Assembly: GCF_022695515.1 (NCBI RefSeq) | Contig: NZ_JALDPT010000012.1 | Location: 62,001 to 126,000, forward strand | Reading direction: 5' to 3' | From: Phenylobacterium aquaticum | Lineage (GTDB): Bacteria > Pseudomonadota > Alphaproteobacteria > Caulobacterales > Caulobacteraceae | Length of the DNA stretch: 64,000 nucleotides | Shown: positions 8,767 to 17,161 of the stretch, one piece after another | How positions within the stretch are numbered: position 1 is the first letter of the stretch | Layout of the letters: the number at the start of each line of letters is the position of its first letter | Notes under the pieces: model-generated | The model's database searches: none | Seen by the model: only the letters and a program-made list of their open reading frames with translations | What the model was told of the DNA's origin: nothing | Position numbers and translations under genes: made by a program

Positions 8767-10340
8767 TCAGCCGTTCAGCGTCTCGAACGCCTTGAGCAGG
8801 TTGGCCGGGTTGAGTTGCCCCTTATAGACCTCCGGCGGACGGCGCTTCAGACCGAGCAGGGCGTAGACGGCGACCATGGCGGAGCGCACCGAATATTCCA
8901 CCGTGAAGACCACATCGTCGGGAAGCTCCACGAATTGACCGAGCAGCCCAAGATTGGCGTAGCCCTCGGGGATCGGCTGCGGCCGGTCGCCGGGCCGGCG
9001 GGGCAGGAACTGACTGGTGATGAAGGGCATCATGCACGGCAGGCAGATTGCGTCCTGCATGAGGCTCGCGGACTGGGCCTGCAGGCCCAGGTGGCCCAGC
9101 ACCTCCATCAGGATTTCGCGCCGCGGCACTGAGCCATGGGCGTCTTCACGAAATCGCCTGGCCGATCGACGAAGAGCCCGTAACCCCAGAAAACCGTGAC
9201 GTCGTCAGGTTGCCCCTGGAAGTGGGGCTGGTGCGGGACGACGATGGACATCAGCCAACTCGACTGGGCGAAGGTCACCAGCCCGCCCTCCCCTGGCACA
9301 TTGCCGGTCAGGTCCCTGATGGCGTTCAGAAGGTCGGAATGCTTGAGCGTGGTGGTGAAGGACAGCCACTTGGACGCGCCGATGTCATTGTCGAAGGCGG
9401 CGGGGCGACCCAGTTCCGGGCGCCCCTCGGCGAGCCGTTCCCACAACCGCCAGGCCCCTTCGTCGGGCTTCCCCAACATGGTCGCCGGCGCGTCCATTGA
9501 ACCCTGGCTCGACGCTTCTGTCATGGAGCCCAGGGTGACGAGCACGATGTCATCCGGCGAAACGTCAAGGCGCTCGGGCCGACCGGCGCGCTCCAGGTGC
9601 AGGGTCTCCACCCGGTGTCCGGCCGGGCCGTCAGCGAAGTCCAGATCGGTGATCCGGGTCTCAAGCTCGAACCGCACACCGCGTTCCTCCAGCCACCTGT
9701 GCAGGGGCAGCACAAGGGAGTCGAACTGATTGTAGGGCGTGCGCATAATGCCTTCGAGGCGGCTGAACCCCGACACCATGTGCATGAACCGGATCAAGTA
9801 GCGCTTCAGTTCGATGGCGCTGTGCCAGGGCTGAAAGGCGAAGGTCGTGGCCCACATGAACCAGAAATTCGTCTCGAAGAAGCTCGCGTCGAAATGGGCC
9901 TCGATCGTGCTGTCGCCGAGGGCGTGCTCGGACCGCAGCACCAGTTTTTCGAGCGCCCGCTTGTGAGCCTCGGCCAGCCCGAATTCAGGCGCGACCTCGC
10001 GGCGGCCGTCCCGGAACAACCTGGACTTCGACCCGGTCTTCAGGGTTTCGTTCCACTGGAAGATTTCCTGGGTCACCGTCTGGCGCCCATCCAGCGCGGG
10101 GATCGAGGAGAACAGGTCGTATGTGCAGAGATACTTGCTCTCCAGCATCCGGCCGCCACGCACCATATAGCCGCTCCGCGGATCGCCGGAACCGTCGAGG
10201 CTGCCGCCCAGGCGCGGCTGTTCCTCGAAGACGGTGATGTCGCCGCCGACCATATCCCCATCGCGAATGAGGACGACAGCGGCGGCGAGCGAGGCGACCC
10301 CGCCGCCCACCAGATAGGCCTTTTTCGGCATGTACGACAT
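8767..10340 (-). pseudogene. ohyA: Oleate hydratase (FAD-dependent fatty acid hydratase), interrupted by a 1-nt deletion
   Basis: Oleate hydratase adds water to the cis-9 double bond of unsaturated fatty acids to give 10-hydroxy acids; it is FAD-dependent but not a net redox enzyme. The N-terminal 410 residues (9108-10340) hold the Rossmann motif YLVGGGVASLAAAV, the RGGRMLESKYLCTYDLFSS active-site segment and WGYGLFVDRPGDFVKTPM. The C-terminal 110 residues (from EILMEVLGHLGL, through PCMMPFITSQFLPR) continue in another frame. Adding one C on the plus strand near 9116 fuses them into ~524 aa, the family size. It is either a recent frameshift or sequence error. The intact C-terminal coding pattern argues against old decay. 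Confidence 0.9.
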
Positions 10341-10558
10341 GTTCGGGCTCCAGAGGGCGACCGCTCAGCTGAGGCGGCGCGTGGCAGGTCATCAATCTAG
10401 ACGCTGGCCGCCGTCGCCAGCTTGATATCGCGCAATCCCCGCAAGCCAGAGCGGCTTGCAAGACGACGGTGCAGAGCCCCTGCTCGAGGTCTGATCCCGC
10501 GCCGCGCTGCGGCCAGGACGCCCGGAACCCGCCGCCCCACAGGGCCACCGCCGCCACG

Positions 10559-11254
10559 TCACCGCGCCGTCACGTCGACCACGGCGTCGGCCAGCTCGTT
10601 GGGGCCGCCCGCTCTGGGGGGAAACCGCTCGCCCAGCAGCCGCCCGCAGCGAAGCACCGCCGCTTCCAGAGCGCCGGCCGCGTCTCCCGCGCGCAGGCCG
10701 GCCACCACATCGGCGACGATCGCTGGCCAAACGGCCGGATCGACGCCATCGGCGACCCCACGGTCGGCAAGCACTTCCACGCGCCGCTCCGCCAGGGCCA
10801 CGAAGATCATCACGCCCGAACGCCCCTCGGTTCGGTCAAGGCCGTGGACGACGAACTGGTCCAGGGCGCGGGCGCGTACGCGGGCCTGCTTGAGCGAAGC
10901 CGGGGTCAGCCGCCGACGGACGGCGGGGATGGAGACCAACAGGAAGATTGCGATGAACAACAGGGCCTGCAGGAGGGCGTATTCCGTCAGCGCGACCAGC
11001 ACGGCGGCGTGCATCGCGGCCACATGGGCCGCGGACCAGCCACCCAGGGCATAGTCAAAATGGCCCGCGGCGCGGGCGATCGTCAGCGCCAGCACGGGCA
11101 GCAGCAAGGCCCCGACCGCCGCCCAGGTCAGGGGCACCTCGGCATAGGGCGCGGCCTCCTCGGTCACGGCGCAAACGATCTGACCGGCGGTCATCTCTTC
11201 AGCGGCCCCGACAGCGGCGGCGATACGGTCTTGGTCGGATGGACTGAGCGACAT
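10559..11254 (-). CDS. TPM-domain membrane protein
   Basis: A 231-aa protein, the last gene of a lemA-TPM-TPM operon. The N-terminal part (SPSDQDRIAAAVGAAEEMTAGQIVCAV) and C-terminal part (SGVMIFVALAERRVEVLADRGVADGV) are the two halves of a TPM-fold domain. A block with two or three membrane helices (about residues 50-125) separates them. The ATG at 11254 was chosen because it immediately precedes the conserved MSLSPSDQDR start and lies next to the preceding stop. TPM proteins often accompany LemA and have been linked to membrane or photosystem repair and weak phosphatase activity, but the exact role here is unknown. Confidence 0.82.
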   Translation of the reverse strand: MSLSPSDQDRIAAAVGAAEEMTAGQIVCAVTEEAAPYAEVPLTWAAVGALLLPVLALTIARAAGHFDYALGGWSAAHVAAMHAAVLVALTEYALLQALLFIAIFLLVSIPAVRRRLTPASLKQARVRARALDQFVVHGLDRTEGRSGVMIFVALAERRVEVLADRGVADGVDPAVWPAIVADVVAGLRAGDAAGALEAAVLRCGRLLGERFPPRAGGPNELADAVVDVTAR

Positions 11255-11255
11255 T

Positions 11256-12029
11256 CTACCAACGCCCCGAGGCGCCACCGCCCCCAAATGAACCGCCTCC
11301 ACCCCGGAAACCGCCCCCGCGGCCGCCGCGTCCGTGGCCTGAGCCGCTCATCAGCAGCAACAGCGGCAGCATCCAAAGGTCCATTCGGTGGCCTGGACGT
11401 CCGGTGACGCTCCCGAACAGGCCCAGCAACACCCACAGGCCGAGCAGCACCAGCACGGCCGGCGGAAAGGCGCTGTCCGATGCGCCCTGAGGCTGGGGGG
11501 CGACGGCGGCCCTGGCCCTGGCCTGATCGTCCGGCAAGGCCAACTGCTCGATCAAGGCGTCGGCGCCGGCGATCACCCCGCCCTCAAAGTCTCCCGTTCG
11601 AAACCGGGGAAGAACCCTGGTCTGCAGGATCACCGTCGAAAGCGCATCCGTGAGCACGCCCTCAAGCCCGTAGCCGACCTCGATACGGACCCGCTTCTGA
11701 CCGGGCGCCACGATCATCAGGACGCCGGTGTTGCGGCCTTGCTCGCCAATCCCCCAGGCCCGGCCCAACTGGTAGCCGTAGTCCTCGATCTCATAGCCCT
11801 GGAGCGACGGGACGGTGACGATCACCAGCTGGCGACCGGTCTTGGCTTCCAGCCCCTCAAGTTTCGCGGTGAGGGTCGCCTCAGTCTGGGCGGACAGAAT
11901 GCCGGCGGTGTCCACCACCCTGCCGGTCAGGCTTGGAAAGGTTGGCGCGGCCGCCGCGGTCGTCCAGAACACCAGCCCCGCCAGCAGAGCCAGGAAGGTC
12001 GCCCCCCACGAGCGGCCGTGGGCCTTCAT
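11256..12029 (-). CDS. TPM-domain protein, YgcG-like, with Gly-rich tail
   Basis: A 257-aa protein with a Sec signal peptide (cleaved near TAAAAPTF). The periplasmic TPM domain spans about residues 30-180 (LTGRVVDTAGILS, GRQLVIVTVPSLQG, GVLMIVAPGQKRVRIEVGYG, DALSTVILQTRVLPRF). One or two membrane helices follow near residues 190-235, then a Gly/Ser/Phe-rich tail containing GGFRGGGGSFGGGGASGRW. This is the usual YgcG architecture next to LemA. It overlaps the lemA stop by 4 nt. It is probably an envelope maintenance factor; no catalytic role is established. Confidence 0.88.
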   Translation of the reverse strand: MKAHGRSWGATFLALLAGLVFWTTAAAAPTFPSLTGRVVDTAGILSAQTEATLTAKLEGLEAKTGRQLVIVTVPSLQGYEIEDYGYQLGRAWGIGEQGRNTGVLMIVAPGQKRVRIEVGYGLEGVLTDALSTVILQTRVLPRFRTGDFEGGVIAGADALIEQLALPDDQARARAAVAPQPQGASDSAFPPAVLVLLGLWVLLGLFGSVTGRPGHRMDLWMLPLLLLMSGSGHGRGGRGGGFRGGGGSFGGGGASGRW

Positions 12030-12676
12030 TTGGGTGGCGCGGCTGGCGCAGCGCGCGCGCCGTCTGCAGCAGGCGGCGCGAACGCGACCTTCGGGGCGGC
12101 CTGGGCGGTGTCGGTCGCCTGGAACACCTGCATGGGCTTGGCGGAGGCATAGGCGGTCTTCGCCCAGATGACAGTGGGGAAGGTGCGAAGGGTCGTGTTG
12201 TAGTCGCGCACCGCCTCGTTGTAGTCGCGACGGGCCACCGCGATCTGGTTCTCCGTGCCCTCGAGCTGGCTTTGCAGGGCCAGGAAGTTCTGGTTGGACT
12301 TCAGGTCGGGGTAGTTCTCAGTGATCGCCAGCAGCCGACCGAGCACGCCGGTCAATTGGTTCTGGGCCGCTTGATAGCGCTGAAAGGCCGCCGGGTCGGT
12401 GATGGTCGAGGCGTCGACCTTCACCTGGGTGGCCGACGCGCGGGCCTGGGTCACTTCAGTCAACACGCTCCGTTCCTGGGCGGCGTAGCCTTGCACGGTG
12501 GCCACCAGGTTCGGAACCAGGTCTGCGCGACGCTGGTACTGGGTCTGGACATCGGCCCAGGTCGCCTTGGCCTTCTCCTGCTTGGTGGGAATGGCGTTGA
12601 CGCCGCAGGCCGCCAGGGCGAGCGGAATGATCAGCAGCGCGCCGAGGCGCGCGAAACGTCGCATGAAGGGGGTCAC
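12026..12676 (-). CDS. lemA: LemA family protein
   Basis: A 216-aa LemA-type protein with an N-terminal lipoprotein-like signal (LALAACGVNAIP). The long helical LemA core follows: AKATWADVQTQYQRRADLVPNLV, VLTEVTQARASA, QNQLTGVLGRLLAITENYPDLKSNQNF, and EGTENQIAVARRDYNEAVRDYNTTLRTFP. An Ala/Pro-rich tail closes it. First gene of a three-gene operon with two TPM proteins, an arrangement common across bacteria. Likely periplasm-facing and inner-membrane attached. Confidence 0.93.
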   Translation of the reverse strand: MTPFMRRFARLGALLIIPLALAACGVNAIPTKQEKAKATWADVQTQYQRRADLVPNLVATVQGYAAQERSVLTEVTQARASATQVKVDASTITDPAAFQRYQAAQNQLTGVLGRLLAITENYPDLKSNQNFLALQSQLEGTENQIAVARRDYNEAVRDYNTTLRTFPTVIWAKTAYASAKPMQVFQATDTAQAAPKVAFAPPAADGARAAPAAPPK

Positions 12677-12848
12677 ATCGCTCTCCGTCAGTCCGCCGTC
12701 AGCCGCGCTGGCCTGGCCTCGTAAGGGTGAGACGCAGATCGGTCCGCGTGATTACAACGGCCGCGTCGGCGTCCAGCTTGGGCCGGCCCCCGCGCCGGGC
12801 CGCCAAACTCCCGGATCCCCGAACGCCGCGTGGCACGAACGCCGGCCA

Positions 12849-13157
12849 TGGTGTTCTACGGGCGGACGCCAAGGTCAGCCTGATGTCGGCTGCCCTATCG
12901 AGCCCGACGGCCTGCGGGGTGTGGCGAACTACCAGGTCGAGGCTAGCCTGATGCGTGGCAGCAGAGTGATCTGCCAGGTTCCACTGGCCTATGTCGGTCA
13001 GCCCAGCCGATGCTCGGGCGAGTTGCCGGACGCGCCCAGCGGCCGTTACCGGTTGCGGATCACCGCTGCCGATGCCACGAGCCCCAATGTCGGGTTGGTC
13101 GCCCCCCCCGTCACGATCCGTAGGTCACTCTCCCCGAAGCCTGCGCGCCAGCCTTAG
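12849..13157 (+). CDS. Possible small protein or gene remnant, start unclear
   Basis: The stretch 12677-13221 has no confident gene. One plus-strand frame ending at 13157 is protein-like over its last ~75 codons (GLRGVANYQVEASLMRG, ICQVPLAYVGQPSRCSGELP, SGRYRLRITAAD). These suggest a small beta-sandwich with two Cys. The frame is open far upstream (to 12498, antisense to lemA) but no start codon with a ribosome site is obvious. A second frame from a GTG at 12727 could supply an N-terminus only through another frameshift. I list it from where this frame starts to look coding. It may be a decayed gene. Confidence 0.3.
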   Translation, partial: WCSTGGRQGQPDVGCPIEPDGLRGVANYQVEASLMRGSRVICQVPLAYVGQPSRCSGELPDAPSGRYRLRITAADATSPNVGLVAPPVTIRRSLSPKPARQP

Positions 13158-13221
13158 GGCGTCAGGTCAACGAGGTCGGCGAATGGCACCGACGGTCAGG
13201 CGAGGTCTGGGACCGCGGCAT

Positions 13222-13893
13222 TCATCGTCCTTCCACAGCCAGGCCAGCGCGCCGCCACTCCGGCAAGCCGCCGTCGAGCCGCTTGGCGCTTCGGCCCTGG
13301 CCGCGCAGATAAGCGACCGCCTCGAAGGCCAGCACGCACCACGGCCCACGGCAGTAGGCGACCACCTCCAAGTCGGTCGGAATTTCACCGAGCCGAGCCT
13401 GGAGCTCGGCGAGCGGGATGTTCAGCGCGCCAGGCACATGACCCTGGGCGAATTCGTCGGTCGGCCTCACGTCGAGGAGCGTGACCAGGCCATCGGACAA
13501 GGCCTGGCTCAGCGCCAAGAACCCGACCGGCTCCAGGCTGTCGCGGGCGTCGAAATAGTCCTCCACCACCGCTTTCACCCCGTCCGCATGGCGCTCCCCC
13601 ACCGTCCGCAGGGCCGCGATCAGGTCCAGAACGTCCGGCCCGGAGATCCGGTAGACGATCTGCTTGCCCCGCCGCTCGCCGGCCACCAAGCCGACGCGGC
13701 GCAGGGCCTGCAGGTGCTGCGAGGTGTTGGCGATGCTCAGGCCCGCCTTGCCGGCCAGGGCCTCGACGCTCTTCTCGCCCTGGGCCAGGTGTTCCAGCAG
13801 GTCGAGCCGATGGGCGTTGCCCAGCCCCCGCGCGATCTCGGCGAAAGCGGCGAAAAGGTCGAGTTTAGCGGACAGGCTGCGGCTCCCGGTCAG
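13222..13893 (-). CDS. ArsR-family regulator fused to a rhodanese domain
   Basis: About 223 aa. Residues 1-100 form an ArsR winged HTH (GNAHRLDLLEHLAQGEKSVEALA, LSIANTSQHLQALRRVGLVAGERRGKQIVY). Residues ~115-223 form a rhodanese domain (TLLDVRPTDEFAQGHVPGALNIP) with active-site loop AYCRGPWC. No ATG or GTG occurs in frame before the HTH; the nearest candidates are CTG codons at 13893 and 13875, the first preceded by GAGAG six bases upstream, so the start is provisional. The HTH has no Cys, so sensing probably runs through the rhodanese Cys. Such fusions repress sulfur-stress genes and are usually divergent from a persulfide dioxygenase-like MBL gene, as here. Confidence 0.85.
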   Translation of the reverse strand: MTGSRSLSAKLDLFAAFAEIARGLGNAHRLDLLEHLAQGEKSVEALAGKAGLSIANTSQHLQALRRVGLVAGERRGKQIVYRISGPDVLDLIAALRTVGERHADGVKAVVEDYFDARDSLEPVGFLALSQALSDGLVTLLDVRPTDEFAQGHVPGALNIPLAELQARLGEIPTDLEVVAYCRGPWCVLAFEAVAYLRGQGRSAKRLDGGLPEWRRAGLAVEGR

Positions 13894-13904
13894 GCTTGAC
13901 TCTC

Positions 13905-13924
13905 ATTCAAGAGAGTTCTTGAAT
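13905..13924. promoter_or_regulatory. Perfect palindromic operator between arsR-rhodanese and MBL genes
   Basis: ATTCAAGA, spacer GAGT, TCTTGAAT: an exact 8-4-8 inverted repeat in the divergent intergenic region. Its AT-rich form ending ATTCAA/TTGAAT is what ArsR-type repressors of this class bind. It lies 11 bp upstream of the provisional repressor start and 125 bp upstream of the MBL gene, so it likely controls both. Confidence 0.65.
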
Positions 13925-14049
13925 GTAAATCATCGTGTTGCGTCGTCAAGGCGCGGCTCGGTTCGCCACCCTCCGACCAGGGAGCGGCAAGATCTCGGTC
14001 GATCCTCGACGTTAGAGGCCCGGCGCGCCAGTCATTCTCCGAGGACACC

Positions 14050-14787
14050 ATGATCCTGCGCCAATTCCTGCACACCGAGCCCGTGGCCCTGTCCTACCTG
14101 TTCGGCTGTGGGGGGCTGGCGACCGGCGCCGTGGTCGATCCGGTCGGCGATGTGGGTCCCTACCTTCGCGCGGCCGAAGCGGCGGGCATGGCGATCAAAT
14201 ACGTCATCGACACCCACCTGCATGCCGATCATCTCTCCGCCGGCCGCGCCCTGGCCGAGGCCGCCGGCGCGGCCTATGTGCTCTTCGCCGACGCCCCCGC
14301 TGCAGGGTCCTTCAAGGGCGTTCGTGATGGCGACGTCCTGGAGCTGGGCAACGTCGCGGTGGAGATCCTCCACACACCCGGTCATACGCCCGAGCACATC
14401 AGCCTGCTGGTGACCGACCGCAAGCGCGCCGACGAGCCCTGGCTGGTGTTCACCGGCCATACCCTGATGGTCGGCGACCTTGGTCGGACCGAACTGGCGA
14501 CCTCGGCGGATGATGGCGCACGCACCCTGTTCCGAAGCATCGCGCGGCTGAAGGCGCTGCCGGACTATGTGGAGGTCTTCCCCGGCGCCTATTCCGGCTC
14601 GGTCTGCGGACGGAAGCTGAGTGGCAAGCCGTCCTCCACTATCGGCTTCGAGCGTCGATACAACGAGGCCTTCCGCATCGAGAACGAAAACGCCTTCGTC
14701 CAGGCGATGCTGGCCGATGTGCCGGAGCCGCCCGTCGGCGCCGCCGAGCTGCGCGCCGCCAATTCCGGCGTCGCGGTCGCGGCCTAG
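14050..14787 (+). CDS. MBL-fold hydrolase, persulfide dioxygenase-like
   Basis: A 245-aa cytoplasmic metallo-beta-lactamase-fold enzyme. It carries the metal motif THLHADHLSAG (HxHxDH), the second-shell TPGHTPEHISLL and the later FTGHTLMVGDLGRTEL. The C-terminal signature SVCGRKLSGKPSSTIGFERRYN is typical of the ETHE1/Blh group, which oxidises glutathione persulfide to sulfite with mononuclear iron. It sits divergently from the ArsR-rhodanese repressor and directly before an MFS transporter (4-bp gap). Exact substrate (GSSH or another persulfide) is inference. Confidence 0.87.
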   Translation: MILRQFLHTEPVALSYLFGCGGLATGAVVDPVGDVGPYLRAAEAAGMAIKYVIDTHLHADHLSAGRALAEAAGAAYVLFADAPAAGSFKGVRDGDVLELGNVAVEILHTPGHTPEHISLLVTDRKRADEPWLVFTGHTLMVGDLGRTELATSADDGARTLFRSIARLKALPDYVEVFPGAYSGSVCGRKLSGKPSSTIGFERRYNEAFRIENENAFVQAMLADVPEPPVGAAELRAANSGVAVAA

Positions 14788-14791
14788 CCCG

Positions 14792-16033
14792 ATGCCCGCG
14801 CCTGAGAGGCCCGGCGCCGTTCGGCTCGGCCTCGCCGAGAACTGGCGTCAGTTCGCTCTGCTTATCCTGGTCAACGCCTTTGTCGGCGGGATGGTCGGGC
14901 TGGAACGGACAGTGGTTCCCCTGATCGGCTCCGAAGAGTTCCGGATCGCATCCACCACCCTGGTCACCTCCTTCATCGTCAGCTTTGGCGTCGTGAAGGC
15001 CTTCACCAACCTGGTCTCCGGCCATTTCGCGGACGTCTATGGGCGCAAGCCCCTGCTGGTCCTGGGCTGGCTGATCGGCCTGCCGGTCCCGTTCATGATC
15101 GGCTGGGGGCCGAGCTGGGGCTGGATCGTCGCGGCCAATGCGCTGCTCGGCGTCAGCCAGGGTCTCGCCTGGTCGATGACCGTGATCATGAAGATCGACC
15201 TGGTGGGCCCGAAATCACGCGGCCTGGCCGTGGGGCTCAACGAGTTCGCCGGCTATGTCGCCGTCGGCGTCACCGCCTTCGTCACCGGCTATATCGCCCA
15301 GCGCCACGGCCTGCGCCCCGCGCCCTTCTATCTCGGCATCGGCTACGCGGTGCTCGGCCTTGGCCTGTCGGTGCTGCTGATCCGCGACACCCGCCACCAT
15401 GTGAACCTAGAGACCGCCGGGCACGCTGTCGTCGCCGAGCCGGTGCGGTTCTGGGAGGTCTTCCGGCGCACCTCATTCGGCGACCGCAACCTGTTCGCCG
15501 CGTCGCAGGCGGGGCTGGTCAACAACCTCAATGACGGGATGAGCTGGGGGATTTTCCCCCTGTTCTATGCCGGGTTCGGTCTGGGCATCGAACGCATCGG
15601 CATCCTCAAAGCCGTCTATCCGGTGGTCTGGGGCGGGCTGCAGACGATCACTGGCCCCTTGAGCGACCGTTGGGGCCGCAAGGGCCTGATCGTCGCCGGC
15701 ATGTGGGTGCAGGCCGTGGGCCTGTTCCCGACCGCGGCCACCCGGCAGTTCGGCTGGTGGCTGGCCGCCAGTGTCCTGCTCGGCCTCGGCACCGCCATGG
15801 TCTATCCGACCCTGATCGCCTCGGTCTCCGACGCCTCGCACCCGACCTGGCGCGCCCGGTCGCTGAGCGTCTATCGCTTCTGGCGAGACATGGGCTACGC
15901 CATTGGCGCCCTGGCCGCCGGGATCATCACCGACCTGTTCGGCGCGCCCTGGGCAATCGGCGCCGTCGGGATGCTGACGCTGGCGTCCGGCGCGGTGGTC
16001 GCCTTCGTCATGCGTGATCCCACCGCGCCTTAG
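14792..16033 (+). CDS. MFS transporter
   Basis: A 413-aa major facilitator permease with 12 predicted membrane helices. Loop 2-3 contains GHFADVYGRKPLLV, the MFS signature A, and its counterpart after TM8 is GPLSDRWGRKGLIV. The ATG at 14792 follows the preceding stop by 4 bp; the frame extends upstream only as a shadow of the MBL gene. Transport substrate is unknown. Being sandwiched between a persulfide-type MBL enzyme and metal/sulfur proteins suggests export of a toxic sulfur or metal-related compound. Confidence 0.9.
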   Translation: MPAPERPGAVRLGLAENWRQFALLILVNAFVGGMVGLERTVVPLIGSEEFRIASTTLVTSFIVSFGVVKAFTNLVSGHFADVYGRKPLLVLGWLIGLPVPFMIGWGPSWGWIVAANALLGVSQGLAWSMTVIMKIDLVGPKSRGLAVGLNEFAGYVAVGVTAFVTGYIAQRHGLRPAPFYLGIGYAVLGLGLSVLLIRDTRHHVNLETAGHAVVAEPVRFWEVFRRTSFGDRNLFAASQAGLVNNLNDGMSWGIFPLFYAGFGLGIERIGILKAVYPVVWGGLQTITGPLSDRWGRKGLIVAGMWVQAVGLFPTAATRQFGWWLAASVLLGLGTAMVYPTLIASVSDASHPTWRARSLSVYRFWRDMGYAIGALAAGIITDLFGAPWAIGAVGMLTLASGAVVAFVMRDPTAP

Positions 16034-16115
16034 TCGGCGGCTTGACCCAGATCATGGCGGGGGCAAGCAACGGGGAGAACACCGTTACCAGCGAACGAAG
16101 GAAAGGTCCCACACC

Positions 16116-16685
16116 ATGCGCATCCTCATAGGCTCGTTGCTCGCCGCCGCTGCTGTGGGTTTCGGTCCCGCCGCCCTCGCCGCCGATCCGCCATCCGCCC
16201 AGCCAAGCGCAGCGCCCCAGATGGGCCATGGCATGATGGGCGCGGACCAGATGGGCCCCGAGATGATGGGTCATGGGGCCATGAACATGAGCGCCATGCA
16301 CTGCATGGGCCTTTCCGAGGCGCGGCTGGCCGCGATCAAATCGGATCTCAACATCACCGGCGCGCAGCTCACGTTATGGAACGCCTTTGCGGAGGCGGCG
16401 AAGTCGAGCGGCCCCGGCATGATGCACGGCGCGGGTGCTGGGCAGAGCGCTCAGCCGGGGTCCGGCATGATGATGACCGGACCGCTGCCGGCGCGCCTTG
16501 AGCGGCACGAGGCGATGATGACCGCTCACCTCGATGCGCTTCGCAAGGTCAAGGCTGCGGTTTCGCCACTCTATGCCGCATTGACGACGGACCAGAGGGC
16601 CAAGGCCGACCGACTTCTGTGCGGTCAGTTGGACGACCCCGGAATAGCCAAGGGCGACGATGCGCACACTCATCATCCTCAATGA
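16116..16685 (+). CDS. Met-rich periplasmic Spy/CpxP-like protein
   Basis: A 189-aa exported protein: signal peptide MRILIGSLLAAAAVGFG, cleavage near ALAAD. A Met/His-rich segment (QMGHGMMG repeats, GHGAMNMSAMHCMG) resembles Cu(I)-binding stretches. A helical LTxxQ-type core follows (RLAAIKSDLNITGAQLTLWNAF, then ALTTDQRAKADRLLCG) as in Spy/CpxP relatives, ending with DDAHTHHPQ. The ATG at 16116 was chosen for its Shine-Dalgarno (GAAAGG) and signal peptide; the upstream in-frame ATG at 16014 lacks both. Likely a periplasmic chaperone or copper-buffering protein. Its end overlaps the DsrE-like gene by 26 nt. Confidence 0.83.
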   Translation: MRILIGSLLAAAAVGFGPAALAADPPSAQPSAAPQMGHGMMGADQMGPEMMGHGAMNMSAMHCMGLSEARLAAIKSDLNITGAQLTLWNAFAEAAKSSGPGMMHGAGAGQSAQPGSGMMMTGPLPARLERHEAMMTAHLDALRKVKAAVSPLYAALTTDQRAKADRLLCGQLDDPGIAKGDDAHTHHPQ

Positions 16686-17013
16686 CGCGCCATACGGCGG
16701 CGAGCGAACCTACAATGGCCTCCGGCTGGCCCTGGCGCTGCAGAAGGCCGCTCCCGAGGGGTCGGTCACCATCTTCCTGATGGGCGACGCGGTCCTCGCC
16801 GCCAAGGCTGGCCAGCATACGCCGGAGGGCTACTACAACCTCGAGCGCATGCTAGACCGCCTCGTCCTAGCCAAGGGCGTGGTTCTGGCCTGCGGGACCT
16901 GCATGGCGGCGCGAGCGCTCACCGATGGCGAACTGCTGGCGGGCGCACAGCACAGCACGATGGACGCCCTGGCCGAGGCGACGGTCGCCGCGGACAAGGT
17001 TCTGGTGTTCTGA
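16660..17013 (+). CDS. DsrE/DsrF-like sulfur relay protein
   Basis: A 117-aa DsrE-family protein: MRTLIILNDAPYGGERTYNGLRLALAL is the conserved nucleotide-fold-like start, and VVLACGTCMAARAL carries the two candidate persulfide-carrying cysteines (CGTC). It is cytoplasmic and would accept or donate sulfane sulfur, which fits the persulfide enzyme and rhodanese nearby. The start lies inside the end of the Met-rich gene (26-nt overlap), indicating coupled translation. Confidence 0.87.
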   Translation: MRTLIILNDAPYGGERTYNGLRLALALQKAAPEGSVTIFLMGDAVLAAKAGQHTPEGYYNLERMLDRLVLAKGVVLACGTCMAARALTDGELLAGAQHSTMDALAEATVAADKVLVF

Positions 17014-17032
17014 CTTCGGGCAGGAGGCTTCG

Positions 17033-17161
17033 ATGATGGACTACATGTGGGGTCACGGATCGGGCGGCCTGTTTGGCCTGCTGGTCCTCATTTTCCTGGT
17101 GCTAGGCGCCGCCAGCATGGTGAAATACCTGCTCAGCGGTCGGAAACCGCCAGGCGGCTGA
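17033..17161 (+). CDS. 42-aa single-pass membrane protein
   Basis: A tiny protein, MMDYMWGHGSGG then a strong hydrophobic helix GLFGLLVLIFLVLGAASMV and a basic tail KYLLSGRKPPGG. An excellent Shine-Dalgarno (CAGGAGG) precedes tandem ATGs at 17033/17036. Its stop overlaps the next start (TGATG). The N-terminal Met/His/Trp cluster is seen in small membrane proteins near copper genes. Function unknown. Confidence 0.72.
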   Translation: MMDYMWGHGSGGLFGLLVLIFLVLGAASMVKYLLSGRKPPGG

